A stretch of DNA of 64,000 nucleotides from Nonomuraea dietziae (GTDB taxonomy: Bacteria; Actinomycetota; Actinomycetes; Streptosporangiales; Streptosporangiaceae). Under the pieces are notes generated by a model. That model was not told the origin of the DNA. It ran no database searches and was given only the letters and a program-made list of their open reading frames with translations. Location: the NCBI RefSeq assembly GCF_014195505.1, contig NZ_JACIBV010000001.1:3286001-3350000 (forward strand), given 5' to 3'. Below, in pieces: positions 55,427-64,000 of this stretch (within the stretch, counting starts at the first letter, position 1; every line of letters begins with the position of its first letter). Both the position numbers and the translations under genes were made by a program.

Positions 55427-56041
55427 ATGACGGCCTGGCCGAGGGTCTCCCGCTCCCCGCAAGAAGTTGACGACGCCACGCTCGTCGAGCAGTCTCGCCG
55501 TTTCCCCGACCGGTTCGCGGTTCTCTACGACTGCTATTTCCCTGAGATCTACCGGTATGTGGCCGGGCGGCTGGGGACGCAGGTCGCAGACGATCTCGCC
55601 GCAGAGACGTTCCTTGTGGCGTTCCGCAAGCGGGAGAGCTTCGACGGGGCGCGCGGCCAGGTACGGGCCTGGCTCTACGGGATCGCGACCAACCTGGTCG
55701 CCCAGCACCGCAGAAGCGAGACCCGCCGCCTGCAGGCCCTGCAACGGACGCCGGTCGAGCGCGTGACGGACCCCGGCCACGAGGATCTCGTGGCCCAGCG
55801 CCTGGCTGCCGCCGGCGTGCAGGGCCAGCTCGCGTCCGCGCTGGCGGCGCTTTCCGAGGCTGACCGCGACGTACTGATCCTCACGGCCCTGGCCGGGCTC
55901 GGCTACGAGGAGATCGCCCAGGCCCTCGACATCCCCCCGGGCACCGTCGGATCCCGGCTCAACCGCGCCCGCAGGAAGCTTCGCGGTGCCCTCGGCGGCG
56001 TCAACCCGATGCACGAAGACCTTGGAGACGCAGATGGATGA
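55427..56041 (+). CDS. ECF RNA polymerase sigma factor
   Basis: A 204-residue sigma-70 family ECF factor. Region 2: RFAVLYDCYFPEIYRYVAGRLGTQVADDLAAETFLVAFRKRESFD; region 4: ALAALSEADRDVLILTALAGLGYEEIAQALDIPPGTVGSRLNRARRKLR. Its last codons overlap the start of a CU044_5270-family membrane protein gene by eight bases, the usual arrangement of this ECF type, where the partner is thought to control the sigma factor. Confidence 0.95.
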   Translation: MTAWPRVSRSPQEVDDATLVEQSRRFPDRFAVLYDCYFPEIYRYVAGRLGTQVADDLAAETFLVAFRKRESFDGARGQVRAWLYGIATNLVAQHRRSETRRLQALQRTPVERVTDPGHEDLVAQRLAAAGVQGQLASALAALSEADRDVLILTALAGLGYEEIAQALDIPPGTVGSRLNRARRKLRGALGGVNPMHEDLGDADG

Positions 56042-57302
56042 CCTGAACGCGGTGCGGGACCTGCTCTCCGCGCCCCCGCCCTCCCCGCAGGTGACCGCCG
56101 AGGGCCGTGCCCGGCTCGTCGCCTCCTTCACCGCCCAGACGACCACCCCGAACCCTCAGGTGAACTTTCACATGGCCACGCAGACCTCCCCTCGCTCGCG
56201 CCGGGCCGCAGCCGAGGCGGGGCGCCGCCGCGGGGCCCCGCGCACGGCTAGGTGGACGGCGCTCGGTGTGGGGCTGCTCGGCGCGGCGTCCGCCGTCATC
56301 GTGGTGATCACGTCGGGCACGGCCCCCGGCGGCCCGGACTCCACCACCCTCGCCCAGCGGCCCTCGGCGGACGCGTCCACCGGCTCGTCGGCACGGCCCG
56401 ACGCGAAGCCGTCGGCCCGGCAGATCCTGCTTGCCGCCGCGACGTCGGTTGCGAAGACTTCTGCGAACGGCGACTACTGGGTGAACCGTGTCGTCAGCGG
56501 CAGCACGTTGCCCGCCCCGAACGGGAACTACCTGCTGGAGCAGACCTACTCCGAGGAGTTGTGGGCGTCCCCGGAGGCGGGCAAGCCCACCTGGCTGATC
56601 ACCCAGTTCCTCGGGGCCAAGCCCGCCACCCCGGCGGACGAGGAGGCATGGCGCGCCGACGGCTCACCGAAGACCTGGACATACCCGGGGAAGCGCGTCA
56701 CCAAGGGCGGTAGGTCCTTCGTGACGGAGAGTCAGACGGTCACCGCCGCCGCGGGCCCGCGCGAGGTCCGGAGGGAGGACGCCGGCGGGTCACTGGGCAT
56801 GTTGACCAACGGCGAGCCGATGACCCCGGACCGGCTGGGCAAGCTGCCGACGACCCCTGAAGAGCTCCGGGACCACCTGGAGTCGGTCATCAAGAAGCAG
56901 GCCGCGGCCGGCAGCGTACCGCCCCTGGGCCACGGCCAGCACGCCGACCTGCGGCTCTACGACATGGGCGTGCACATCATCATGCGCTTCCCGGTGTCAC
57001 CGAAGGTGCGGGCCGCCGCGTACCGGATGATCGCTTCCCTGCCCGGTGTGACGGCCGTCGGCGAGGTCACCGACCTGCTCGGCCGCCGCGGCCGGGCCGT
57101 CAGCATCCCGCGTACAACCGACACGGGCCAGTCGGAAGGCGTGGACCGGCTGGTGGTGGACGCCGAAACCGGGCTGCCATTGGCGCTGGAACACACCCAC
57201 GCACCGGACCCGTCGAGGCAGGGTGCGGCCGGCTTCTCCTACGAGGCAGTCACAAAGACCGGCTGGACCGACGAGAAGCCCGACCTGCCCGCGAACAGCT
57301 GA
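56034..57302 (+). CDS. CU044_5270-family membrane protein (putative anti-sigma partner)
   Basis: A 422-residue protein with a short cytoplasmic part (LNAVRDLLSAPPPSPQVTAEGRARLVASF), one helix around residues 77-97 (LGVGLLGAASAVIVVIT) and a large external domain that includes NGDYWVNRVVSG, the PTTPEELRDHLESVI block, and the final TLPLALEHTH-like VVDAETGLPLALEHTHAPD. The layout of N-terminal sigma-binding segment, one membrane pass and sensor domain fits a transmembrane regulator of the sigma factor with which it overlaps. The signal is unknown. Confidence 0.9.
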   Translation: MDDLNAVRDLLSAPPPSPQVTAEGRARLVASFTAQTTTPNPQVNFHMATQTSPRSRRAAAEAGRRRGAPRTARWTALGVGLLGAASAVIVVITSGTAPGGPDSTTLAQRPSADASTGSSARPDAKPSARQILLAAATSVAKTSANGDYWVNRVVSGSTLPAPNGNYLLEQTYSEELWASPEAGKPTWLITQFLGAKPATPADEEAWRADGSPKTWTYPGKRVTKGGRSFVTESQTVTAAAGPREVRREDAGGSLGMLTNGEPMTPDRLGKLPTTPEELRDHLESVIKKQAAAGSVPPLGHGQHADLRLYDMGVHIIMRFPVSPKVRAAAYRMIASLPGVTAVGEVTDLLGRRGRAVSIPRTTDTGQSEGVDRLVVDAETGLPLALEHTHAPDPSRQGAAGFSYEAVTKTGWTDEKPDLPANS

Positions 57303-57323
57303 TCCAGGACACTCCTCGAGCGG

Positions 57324-58501
57324 TCAGCCAAGCACCGGCGCGTCGGAAGCTGTCCGGCCCGGCGGCGTCCGTACACCGCGACCTGCCGGATGACACTCCG
57401 GCGAGGTCCTCCCGGCGTTGGCAGGGAGGCGCGCCAGGCGGGGAAGCACCCTTGGTGGCGGGCACTGGTGACGGCTACCTGGCGGGGCGGTTCCCCGCCT
57501 GGAGGCGGCGTCGAGCACCGCACCGACTGCCGTGCGCAGCGCGTCGTCGTCCTCAACAGAACGCCAGTGCCGTCGGGCCTCGGGGCGCCAGTTCCGGTAG
57601 GTGACGGGGCGTTCGTCGGTGTCGACGAGAGCTCGGAGGCTGTGCAGGGCCGAAGCGACGCCGTCGGGATCCGCAGCCGCGATCTCCGCGAGCAGCACGA
57701 GCGGCTCCAGCCGCGTGGGGGGAGCCAACCGCTGGGTTCGGTCAGTCGATCGACCAAGGCCAGCAGGGCCGGGACGATCTCCTCCGCGCGTCCGCTGAGC
57801 TTCCACAGGACCGGTGCCAGGGCCAACGTGCGCTCGTGCCCCAGCTGCCGCGTCCGGTGCATCGCGCTCCGCAGACGGTCCGACACCAGGTCGGCGACCG
57901 CCGGATCAGCGATGGCAATCTCGGCAAGCGCGATCAGCGCCTGGGGGTTGTCGGCGTCCGCAGCCGTGCCCTGTGCGGGAGAGGCTGACAGTTTCAGCAG
58001 TTCGGGCACGACCTCATCGGTCTCTCCTGTGATCCGCCACAGCGCGTGCAGGTGACGCACCGACATCGCGGGACGCACGAGCAGCAGGTCCCGCACTTCC
58101 CGCCGCAACCGTTCCGCCTCCCGGCTGCCGCAGGTCCCAGCTCTGCGCAGCGCGATGAGGACGGGTTCGGCGTCTCCGGTCAGGCGCCAGTAGGCGACCG
58201 GGTCGATGTGCTCACGATCATGCTGTGCGAGGGGGCCGAGCATACGCCGCCGCCGCTGCTCTCGGCCGACGGCCACCGGCCCTGGAGCGATCACGGCGAG
58301 AGCACGGGCAGCCCATGGTCCGATCTCGCTGTCGAGAAGTTCGACCAGCTCAGGGACTACAGGAGCGCCCTCCGGATGCCATCGAGCAAGGACCAGAGGG
58401 TAGTGGAGCCGGTCGTGCCGACTCGCCATCTTGACCATCAGCGGAGCCAGCAGCACGTGCTGATGAGCGGCGAACGAAGTGGGAGCGTCACTCCAGGTCA
58501 C
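57324..58501 (-). pseudogene. HEAT-repeat-like protein, frameshifted
   Basis: From about 58501 the minus strand encodes repeated two-helix units such as PVVPELVELLDSEIGPWAARALAVIAP, PVAYWRLTGDAEPVLIALRRAG, HLHALWRITGETDEVVPELLKL, and VLWKLSGRAEEIVPALLALVDRL. Near 57730 the frame changes, and EPLVLLAEIAAADPDGVASALHSLRALVDTDERPV and EDDDALRTAVGAVLDAA continue the same repeats to a stop at 57324. The repeats (WRLTGD/WRITGE/WKLSGR ... P-LL-L) suggest a scaffold binding protein or peptide. One frameshift separates the parts; a sequencing error cannot be excluded. Confidence 0.6.
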
Positions 58502-58624
58502 GGCAGGTGACCGGGATCAGCTCGGAGCGCAGCTTCGGTCGGGACGATCGGGGCTGAGTCCGGCGGTCGCGGTCGTGGTAACGCCCTGCATGATGCGGGC
58601 GGGATCTGGTGCGGCGCCACGAAT

Positions 58625-58660
58625 GGCTGGTGGCCCGGCGGAACGGCCGGGCCACCAGCC
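58625..58660. terminator. Hairpin terminator of the PLA2/FN3 gene
   Basis: Perfect 15-base arms (58625-58639 and 58646-58660) with a six-base loop, starting nine bases after the stop codon of the minus-strand gene. Confidence 0.8.
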
Positions 58661-58668
58661 GGGCTGGG

Positions 58669-61600
58669 TCAGGTGCCTGGGTCGAAGTCGCCGTCCTCGT
58701 TCCACTGCCTGACCACCGTGTAGTACACGCCCGCTAGCGCGCGGCACTCGGGGTTGGCGTGCCGGATCTGCACATCACAGGCCCGGTACATGTCCGCCAG
58801 CATGAGCCGGTCAAGCCGCAGCTTCCTGTTGTAGTTCCATTTGCCGATCGCCTTGTAGTTGCGATATCCGAAGTCGTGCCGTGCGCACGAGCTGCGCCAG
58901 TCGACGCGCTGGTAGGGAATCAGCCGCAGCACCGGCCGGTCGACGGCCCACGAGCACAGGTCGTTGCTCCAGTCGAAGTCGTAGCCGTCGTACAGGGTGC
59001 CGGCGGGGCTGGGATACACCGACAGCCAGGTGTTCCAGCTGGCCGTGGTGTTCTCGGTGAGGGAGGCCAGGGCCCACTCAGTCGTGGGCAGGATCCGTAC
59101 GGTCTCCACTCCCGAGTGCGGGCCCTCCCCTGCCATGTTCACGGCCGACACCTTGGCCTGGTACCGGCCGGGCGGCAGATACTTCAGGTCGATGGAAAGA
59201 TTGGCGATCGGGTACTTAGCCTTGGTCCAGCTGGTGCTGCCGTATGGACGGTAGTACAGCCAGTAGAAGACGTGATGGTTGATGGGACCTGGCAGGACCC
59301 AGCTCAGGTGGGCGTACCCGATCCGGGAAGACCCGGTGGGAGTGCTGGGCTGTGGGGGCAGCGAGACCCGAGGGCCCCCGGTGACGGCGGCACTGGGCTG
59401 GCTTTCCCCCGCGGCGTTGAGGGCGACGATCCGGAAGTCGTAGTTGTAGCCGTTCCACAGGGGATAGGTGATGGTCGCTTCGTTGGACACCGCCGGGTAG
59501 TTCAGCCGGTACCAGGTGCCGGTTCCAGCCGATTTGAACTCCACCCAGTAGAAGTCCTCGGTGGAGTTGCGCGTCCACTGCAGTTCGACGCCGTGGTCCC
59601 TGCTCGCGATCGTGAGCCCTGTCGGGCGCGAAGGCGGTGAGGATCCGGGGGCCGCCCTGACCACGTTCGTCGGGGAGCTGGCGCCGGTCTGGTTCTCCGC
59701 TACGACGCGGAACTCGTACTCGAAGCCGTTCCACAGCGGCTTGGTCACCCGGTAGGTGGTGTCGAGGGTCGGGTACGGCAGGTTGTACCAGGTGCTCTTG
59801 CCGACGGAACGGAACTGCACCCAGTAGTAGACGGCAGGGTGGTCCAGGCTGTTCACCCAGGCCAGGTCCACGTAGCCGTTGCCCCTCCCGGTGACCGTCA
59901 GGCCCGACGGTGGCCGGGGCAGTTCAGCCGCAGCCGCCGCCGCGAGCTTCTTTGTGGGGATGGCCGTCGGGTTGAGCATCGCGGCAGGGCTCGCCACCGC
60001 TGCGGCACCTTGGATGGTGACGCGTACGGGGTCGGAAGGAAGCCCGTCTCCGGCGCTGTTGGTTCCTGTGATCCTGAAGTCGTACTGGTGTCCTGCGGTG
60101 AAGGGACCCACGTGCGCCGCGGGACCCGTCGCCGGGTACTCCAGCCGCGTGTCGGTGCTCTGGCCGGCGGTGATGTCACGGTAGCTGACCCAGTAGAACG
60201 CGCCGTCGATCGGCGTCCAGGCGAGCTTGACGGTGCCGTCCGCCTGAGCCTGCGCCGTCACGCCGGTGACCTTCGCGGGCTTGGGCGGTTGGGGCTTGGC
60301 CTGTACCGTGTCGCTCGCCGTACCCTCGCCCGCCTGGTTGATGCCCGAGACCTTGTATTCATAGGTGTGGCCGTTGGCCAGGCCTTCCAACGAGGCCGAC
60401 AGCACCGAGGTCGGATAGGGCAGGCGGGTGAACCCGCTCTCCCCTGCCGTGATGTCACGCTGGTAGACCCAGTACATCTGCGCGCCGACCGGTGGTGTCC
60501 ACGTGAGCTTGACCGTGCCTGAGCCTGCTTCGGCCTTCAGCCCGGTCGGCGCGCCGGGCGGGGTGACCTTCGCGGTGGCGGTGACGACCGCGCCGGCGGG
60601 GCCTTCGCCGCCGTCACCGACCGCCGCGACCTTGAACTCGTAGACGTTGCCATCGTGCAGGTCATTCAGCGTGGCGGTGGTCGCGCCGAAGGGCTGGTGG
60701 TAGCGGGAGAACTGCTCGTGCCCGAAGGTGACGTCCCTGCGGTAGACCCAGTAGCTCTTGGCCCGCTCAGCAGCGCTCCATGACAGCTTGATCGAGCCGT
60801 CGCTCTGCGGGGTGGCCGTCAGGCCGATCACGGCTGCCGGTGGCGCGAGCCGTACCGTGGCAGTCGCGACCGCGCTCGGCGGGCCTTCGCCACCGTCGTT
60901 GGCCGCGGTCACCTTGAACTCGTAGGTGTGGCCGTTGAACAGTTCGGTGAGAGTGGTGGTCTGGCCGCTCACCGGGAAGGGGTGGCGGGTGAAGCCCGTC
61001 GCGCCCGAGGTCACGTCCCGTAGGTGGATCCAGTGGTTCACGGCGCCGCCCGGCGGGGCCGTCCAGGCCAGCTTCACAGAACCGTCGGCCAGCGCGGTCG
61101 CGCTGAGGTTCCGCGGTGCGGCGGGCGCCTGGAAGGCCACCTTGGCCTGCACGAGGTTCGACGGCGGGCTTTCGCCCACCTGATTGTAGGCGGTCACCTT
61201 GAACTCGTAGGTATGCCCGATCTGGAGGCCGACGATGGTCCCGGTGACGGCGTAGGGGTCGTCGAGCGGGTGTTCGGTGAAAACGGTCTCGCCCTCGGTG
61301 ACGTCCCTGCGGTACAGGCGGTAGTTCGTTCCGGGCTCGGACATGGTCCAGGCCACCTTGACTTCGCCCGCCTGGCCCGCCGTCGCTGTGAGCCCGGTGG
61401 GCGCCGGCGGTACGGCCAGCCGGCCCGTCGCGCTGGCGGGTGTGGAGGCCGGCCCCTCCGTACCGTTCTGGTTGATGGCGCGGATTTGATAGGCGTAGGT
61501 GTGGCCGTCCCTGACGAAGGGGTCACCGTACTGCGTGGACGTGGCGGGGTTGCCGGTTCTGGTGAAGTGCGTCTGTCCGAGAGTGAGGTTCTTCTTGTAC

Positions 61601-62820
61601 ACCCAGTAGTTGAGGTTGGTACCGCTGGGCGCGCTCCAGGTCAAATGGTTGATACCGTCGCTGCCCGCGCGCACCTTAAGGTTGGTGGGAGCGCCCGGCG
61701 CCGGGGTGGGGTCCGACACCTTGGGCGGCCAGGCGATCTCCTTGAACCTGGGCCGGTAGATCCGCACGTCCCGGTAGTGATCCTCGCCGTTCCAGGCGTT
61801 GACGTCGTAGGAAAGGAACAGCTCGCCCGGATCGGCCAGCTCGGGGTGGTGACGGCCGACGTAGATGAACTGCGATCTGTTGCTGACCTCGGGCTCGGGG
61901 GCCTCGTAGAGGTAGGTGGGCCCGGAGAAGGGACCGGTCGGCGAGTTGGCCGCGTAGGCCACGATCCAGCCGCTGAAGACGTCGTTGTTCTCCTGCGTGA
62001 CCATGACGTACTGGCTGCCGATCTTGCTGACCGACATGCCCTCGCCCACCCCGCTGTGCAACCTGGCCGAGTCGGACTCCCTGTCCGACCAGCCGGATCC
62101 CGTCCAGTACTGCCAGGGTCCGCCCAGTTCGCCTGCCGGAGCGCGGGCCACGTGCGCGAACTTGGCGCCTTCCGCGTACTCGCTGCCGTAGATGTAGCTG
62201 AAGCCGCCCTCTTCCAGAAGAGCCGACCCCCAGCCCATGTCGGCGTTGACCGGGAGCATCCGTACCGAAGAAAGTGTCAGGTCGGGCAGCGTGAACGTGG
62301 CCAGGGCGGTGCCCTGCCTGGCGAATCCCAGGGGCGGGTTGTCCTCGGTCTTGATGTACCTGCCGTAGATGACCTTGAGCTGGTTTCCCTCGACCGTGCC
62401 GTCGCCGACCCAGAAGAAGTCGTCGGCGTGTTCTGGGGTGTCCACCAGCGCGGTGGGCGCCTGGGCGGTTCCGCCGTGCAGGGTGGGGCCGAGCGTCGTG
62501 CCGCTCTGCACGACCATTGAGTTGTTGATGAACGGGGCGTCGCGCGGGCGGGAGAAGTCGGCGTTCACCTCGCCCAGGAAGGTGTCCGCGTAGATCCAGG
62601 CGATTCGCCCGTCAGGCAGCGGGATGGTGACGGTGGCGTCGCCGCCGGTCCAGTGCCCGCCCTGGTTGCCGTAGGCACCCCACATCACGGCCATGTCGGT
62701 TGCCGGGATCGTGGCGGCGGCCACCTGGGTGTTCGCGGAGGCCGGCGCGGGCGCCACCACCGGCGCCAGGAGAAGGGCCGTGGACAGGAAGGTCGCTAGT
62801 AATCGTCGAATTCTGGGCAT
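58669..62820 (-). CDS. Secreted multidomain protein: DUF4185-like head, nine FN3 repeats, C-terminal phospholipase A2
   Basis: A 1,383-residue exported protein from ATG 62820. Signal peptide: MPRIRRLLATFLSTALLLAP, cleavage after PASA. Residues about 40-390 form a beta-propeller-like DUF4185 domain (AVMWGAYGNQGGHWTGGDATVTIPLPDGRIAWIYADTFLG, FINNSMVV, WGSALLEE, YVMVTQENN). Nine FN3 repeats of about 95 residues follow, several with the shared insert WVYRRDVT-G-F-R. The last about 130 residues are a prokaryotic phospholipase A2 domain: LYDGYDFDWSNDLCSWAVD, the catalytic His-Asp pair in SSCARHDFGYRNY (near 1313-1314), and paired cysteines. Likely hydrolyses phospholipids at a surface reached through the FN3 arm. 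Confidence 0.92.
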   Translation of the reverse strand: MPRIRRLLATFLSTALLLAPVVAPAPASANTQVAAATIPATDMAVMWGAYGNQGGHWTGGDATVTIPLPDGRIAWIYADTFLGEVNADFSRPRDAPFINNSMVVQSGTTLGPTLHGGTAQAPTALVDTPEHADDFFWVGDGTVEGNQLKVIYGRYIKTEDNPPLGFARQGTALATFTLPDLTLSSVRMLPVNADMGWGSALLEEGGFSYIYGSEYAEGAKFAHVARAPAGELGGPWQYWTGSGWSDRESDSARLHSGVGEGMSVSKIGSQYVMVTQENNDVFSGWIVAYAANSPTGPFSGPTYLYEAPEPEVSNRSQFIYVGRHHPELADPGELFLSYDVNAWNGEDHYRDVRIYRPRFKEIAWPPKVSDPTPAPGAPTNLKVRAGSDGINHLTWSAPSGTNLNYWVYKKNLTLGQTHFTRTGNPATSTQYGDPFVRDGHTYAYQIRAINQNGTEGPASTPASATGRLAVPPAPTGLTATAGQAGEVKVAWTMSEPGTNYRLYRRDVTEGETVFTEHPLDDPYAVTGTIVGLQIGHTYEFKVTAYNQVGESPPSNLVQAKVAFQAPAAPRNLSATALADGSVKLAWTAPPGGAVNHWIHLRDVTSGATGFTRHPFPVSGQTTTLTELFNGHTYEFKVTAANDGGEGPPSAVATATVRLAPPAAVIGLTATPQSDGSIKLSWSAAERAKSYWVYRRDVTFGHEQFSRYHQPFGATTATLNDLHDGNVYEFKVAAVGDGGEGPAGAVVTATAKVTPPGAPTGLKAEAGSGTVKLTWTPPVGAQMYWVYQRDITAGESGFTRLPYPTSVLSASLEGLANGHTYEYKVSGINQAGEGTASDTVQAKPQPPKPAKVTGVTAQAQADGTVKLAWTPIDGAFYWVSYRDITAGQSTDTRLEYPATGPAAHVGPFTAGHQYDFRITGTNSAGDGLPSDPVRVTIQGAAAVASPAAMLNPTAIPTKKLAAAAAAELPRPPSGLTVTGRGNGYVDLAWVNSLDHPAVYYWVQFRSVGKSTWYNLPYPTLDTTYRVTKPLWNGFEYEFRVVAENQTGASSPTNVVRAAPGSSPPSRPTGLTIASRDHGVELQWTRNSTEDFYWVEFKSAGTGTWYRLNYPAVSNEATITYPLWNGYNYDFRIVALNAAGESQPSAAVTGGPRVSLPPQPSTPTGSSRIGYAHLSWVLPGPINHHVFYWLYYRPYGSTSWTKAKYPIANLSIDLKYLPPGRYQAKVSAVNMAGEGPHSGVETVRILPTTEWALASLTENTTASWNTWLSVYPSPAGTLYDGYDFDWSNDLCSWAVDRPVLRLIPYQRVDWRSSCARHDFGYRNYKAIGKWNYNRKLRLDRLMLADMYRACDVQIRHANPECRALAGVYYTVVRQWNEDGDFDPGT

Positions 62821-63018
62821 GGGGCAGCTCCGGATGGCGTGAATCGGGGGGTACCAGAGGAGGTGAGCGGATCTGAACCAGAGGCTAAGGGATCTTTCCC
62901 GTCGACGAGAAGACCTTTGTTCTGATTTCTCAGGATGTCCGGACAAAACGCCCGTCGTTGACCTTTCCCTCGGGTGAAGCGGCAGGCTCATCGGCACCGG
63001 CTGGGGTGGGGAGAAGTG

Positions 63019-63225
63019 GTGCGACTGCTGACGATCGGGACGTTCGCGCAGGTCGCGAGGCTCTCGCCGAAGGCGTTGCGGCCCTACGACGAACTCGGGC
63101 TGCTGGCGGCCGGCCGCGGTGGACGGCGAGTCCGGATGCCGGTTCTACGATCCGGCGCAGCTGGAGCGGGCCCGGTTGATCGCCTGGCTTCGGGCGGCTG
63201 GGCATGTCGTTGGCGCGGATCGGGT
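63019..63225 (+). pseudogene. MerR-family regulator, N-terminal remnant with frameshifts
   Basis: GTG 63019 begins VRLLTIGTFAQVARLSPKALRPYDELGLL, a normal MerR helix-turn-helix. The frame is lost near 63115; DGESGCRFYDPAQLERARLIAWLRAAG continues in another frame and MSLARIGWIV in a third. After that no homology remains. A decayed TipA/BmrR-like regulator. Confidence 0.7.
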
Positions 63226-63783
63226 GGATCGTGGTCTTGGCCACGACGCGGGTCTCGTCGGCGATCTCCTTGCGCCGTTCGGCGTCGTCCGGAACCGACC
63301 GTGCGGCCCAGTGCTTCTTGGCCTGGCACGGCCAGATCGTGCATCCGGGCGCAGGGCGTGGCCGGGCCATCCCAAGAGCGCATTTGGTGCTGCGCTATAT
63401 GGATAGCCGACGCCATGGAACTTTCATATGCTCCACTCCCAAGTAACAGCAGCGAACAACACGAAAGCTCCCGGTCTCCAAACATTCAGCCGCTCACCGC
63501 TTCGGGTCGTCAGGCGCCGCTCGCCCGGGAAGGAGCCTGTGACGAGACTGATCGTGGAAGTGCGCGCAGTAGTGCGGCACCCGTTGTAGTCATATTGCTC
63601 TCATCGCCCGGGCCGGCCGATTGAATTCTGAGCACATCAGAATGGCTCACGCCGCAATCAGTGCGGGGGTCCATGTGCCAACCTGAACGCAACGGCCGAT
63701 TCACCGCAGCCGAAAAGGTCCTCCGAGACAAACGGCCGCCACCTTCTTGGTGCAAGTATTCCGGTTTTGGAAGGAATAGTTTG
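63226..63783. other. 558-base stretch, no intact gene
   Basis: Open frames on both strands lack families and start signals. AT content rises towards the right, where the promoter of the epoxide-hydrolase-type gene should lie (63600-63770). No strong repeat or hairpin. Confidence 0.4.
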
Positions 63784-64000
63784 ATGATCAACCCGTTCCG
63801 CATCGACATCCCGCAGGACGAGCTGGATGACCTACGAGACCGGCTCGCCCGTACCCGCTGGAGCGCCGAGATCGGTGGCCAGGGTTGGAGCCGCGGCGTC
63901 CCGACCGGCTACCTGCGGCAGCTCGCCGCCTACTGGGCCGACGGCTACGACTGGCGCAAGCACGAGGCCAGGCTGAACGACCTGCCCCAGTTCACCACCG
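63784..64000 (+). CDS. Epoxide hydrolase-type alpha/beta hydrolase, N-terminal part (runs off the window)
   Basis: ATG 63784 with AAGGAA seven bases upstream. The visible 72 residues, [26 protein letters not shown] then [35 protein letters not shown], are the N-terminal lid segment (EHN domain) of microsomal-type epoxide hydrolases. The catalytic domain lies beyond the edge. Such actinobacterial enzymes open epoxides to diols; activity is assumed from family only. Confidence 0.88.
   Translation, partial: MINPFRIDIPQDELDDLRDRLARTRWSAEIGGQGWSRGVPTGYLRQLAAYWADGYDWRKHEARLNDLPQFTT

Noticed and set aside
61024..62520. 498-codon plus-strand frame opposite the PLA2/FN3 gene
   Set aside because: Antisense shadow; the minus strand has signal peptide and repeats.
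63510..63809. 99-codon minus-strand frame at the right end
   Set aside because: It overlaps the start and RBS of the epoxide-hydrolase gene and has no family or start signal.

Overview
The window is high-GC (about 70%) DNA with actinobacterial gene content: F420/FMN luciferase-type oxidoreductases, furA-katG, ECF sigma factors with fused or translationally coupled partners, DUF6194, frequent GTG starts and GTGA/ATGA stop-start overlaps. A Streptosporangiales-type actinomycete is my best guess; this is inference, because no rRNA or taxonomic marker is present.

Positions 1-16.2 kb look like stable chromosome. A minus-strand operon (substrate-binding lipoprotein, two permeases, fused double ATPase, luciferase-like monooxygenase) imports a peptide-like substrate and probably oxidises it. 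It is followed by a damaged VOC gene, a small secreted peptide, an amidohydrolase plus F420-type oxidoreductase pair, a MerR regulator with a textbook 19-bp palindromic promoter, and cobalamin genes (cobQ, cobD) flanking an MFS transporter.

At 16.2 kb a tRNA-Arg(UCU) gene is followed at once by the C-terminal remnant of a tyrosine integrase. From there to about 44 kb the DNA is a mosaic of intact cargo genes and broken mobile DNA: at least three integrase remnants, a serine resolvase pseudogene, a Tn3-type transposase fragment, one near-complete but frameshifted IS5-like element, and fragments of IS5-like and integrase-core (IS481/IS3-like) elements, several joined at the same 45-bp IS end. 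Intact cargo includes a beta-carbonic anhydrase, an FMO-like flavoprotein, Sua5, a CPBP protease with a NarL-type two-component system, a LysR/hydrolase/SDR unit, an ECF41 sigma cluster (sigma, carboxymuconolactone-decarboxylase-like, DoxX, NmrA), a methyltransferase, katG with a C-terminally frameshifted furA, and a secreted tripeptidyl-peptidase-like hydrolase.

Positions 44-64 kb hold small regulated units: MFS/VOC divergent from MarR with two matching operators; DUF6194 divergent from a regulator with two MerR domains; a class I P450 set (P450, TetR, 3Fe-4S ferredoxin, ferredoxin reductase); TetR plus prolyl oligopeptidase; ECF sigma plus CU044_5270 protein; a frameshifted repeat protein; and a 1,383-residue secreted protein with a DUF4185-like head, nine FN3 repeats and a C-terminal phospholipase A2 domain. 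The right edge cuts an epoxide-hydrolase-type gene.

The signals most worth a second look are the DUF4185-FN3-PLA2 protein, the ECF41 cluster with two near-identical candidate promoters, a cobalamin riboswitch left without a gene between an IS end and katG, the double-MerR regulator, and the recurrent IS-end junctions. I see no CRISPR array and no complete defence system.
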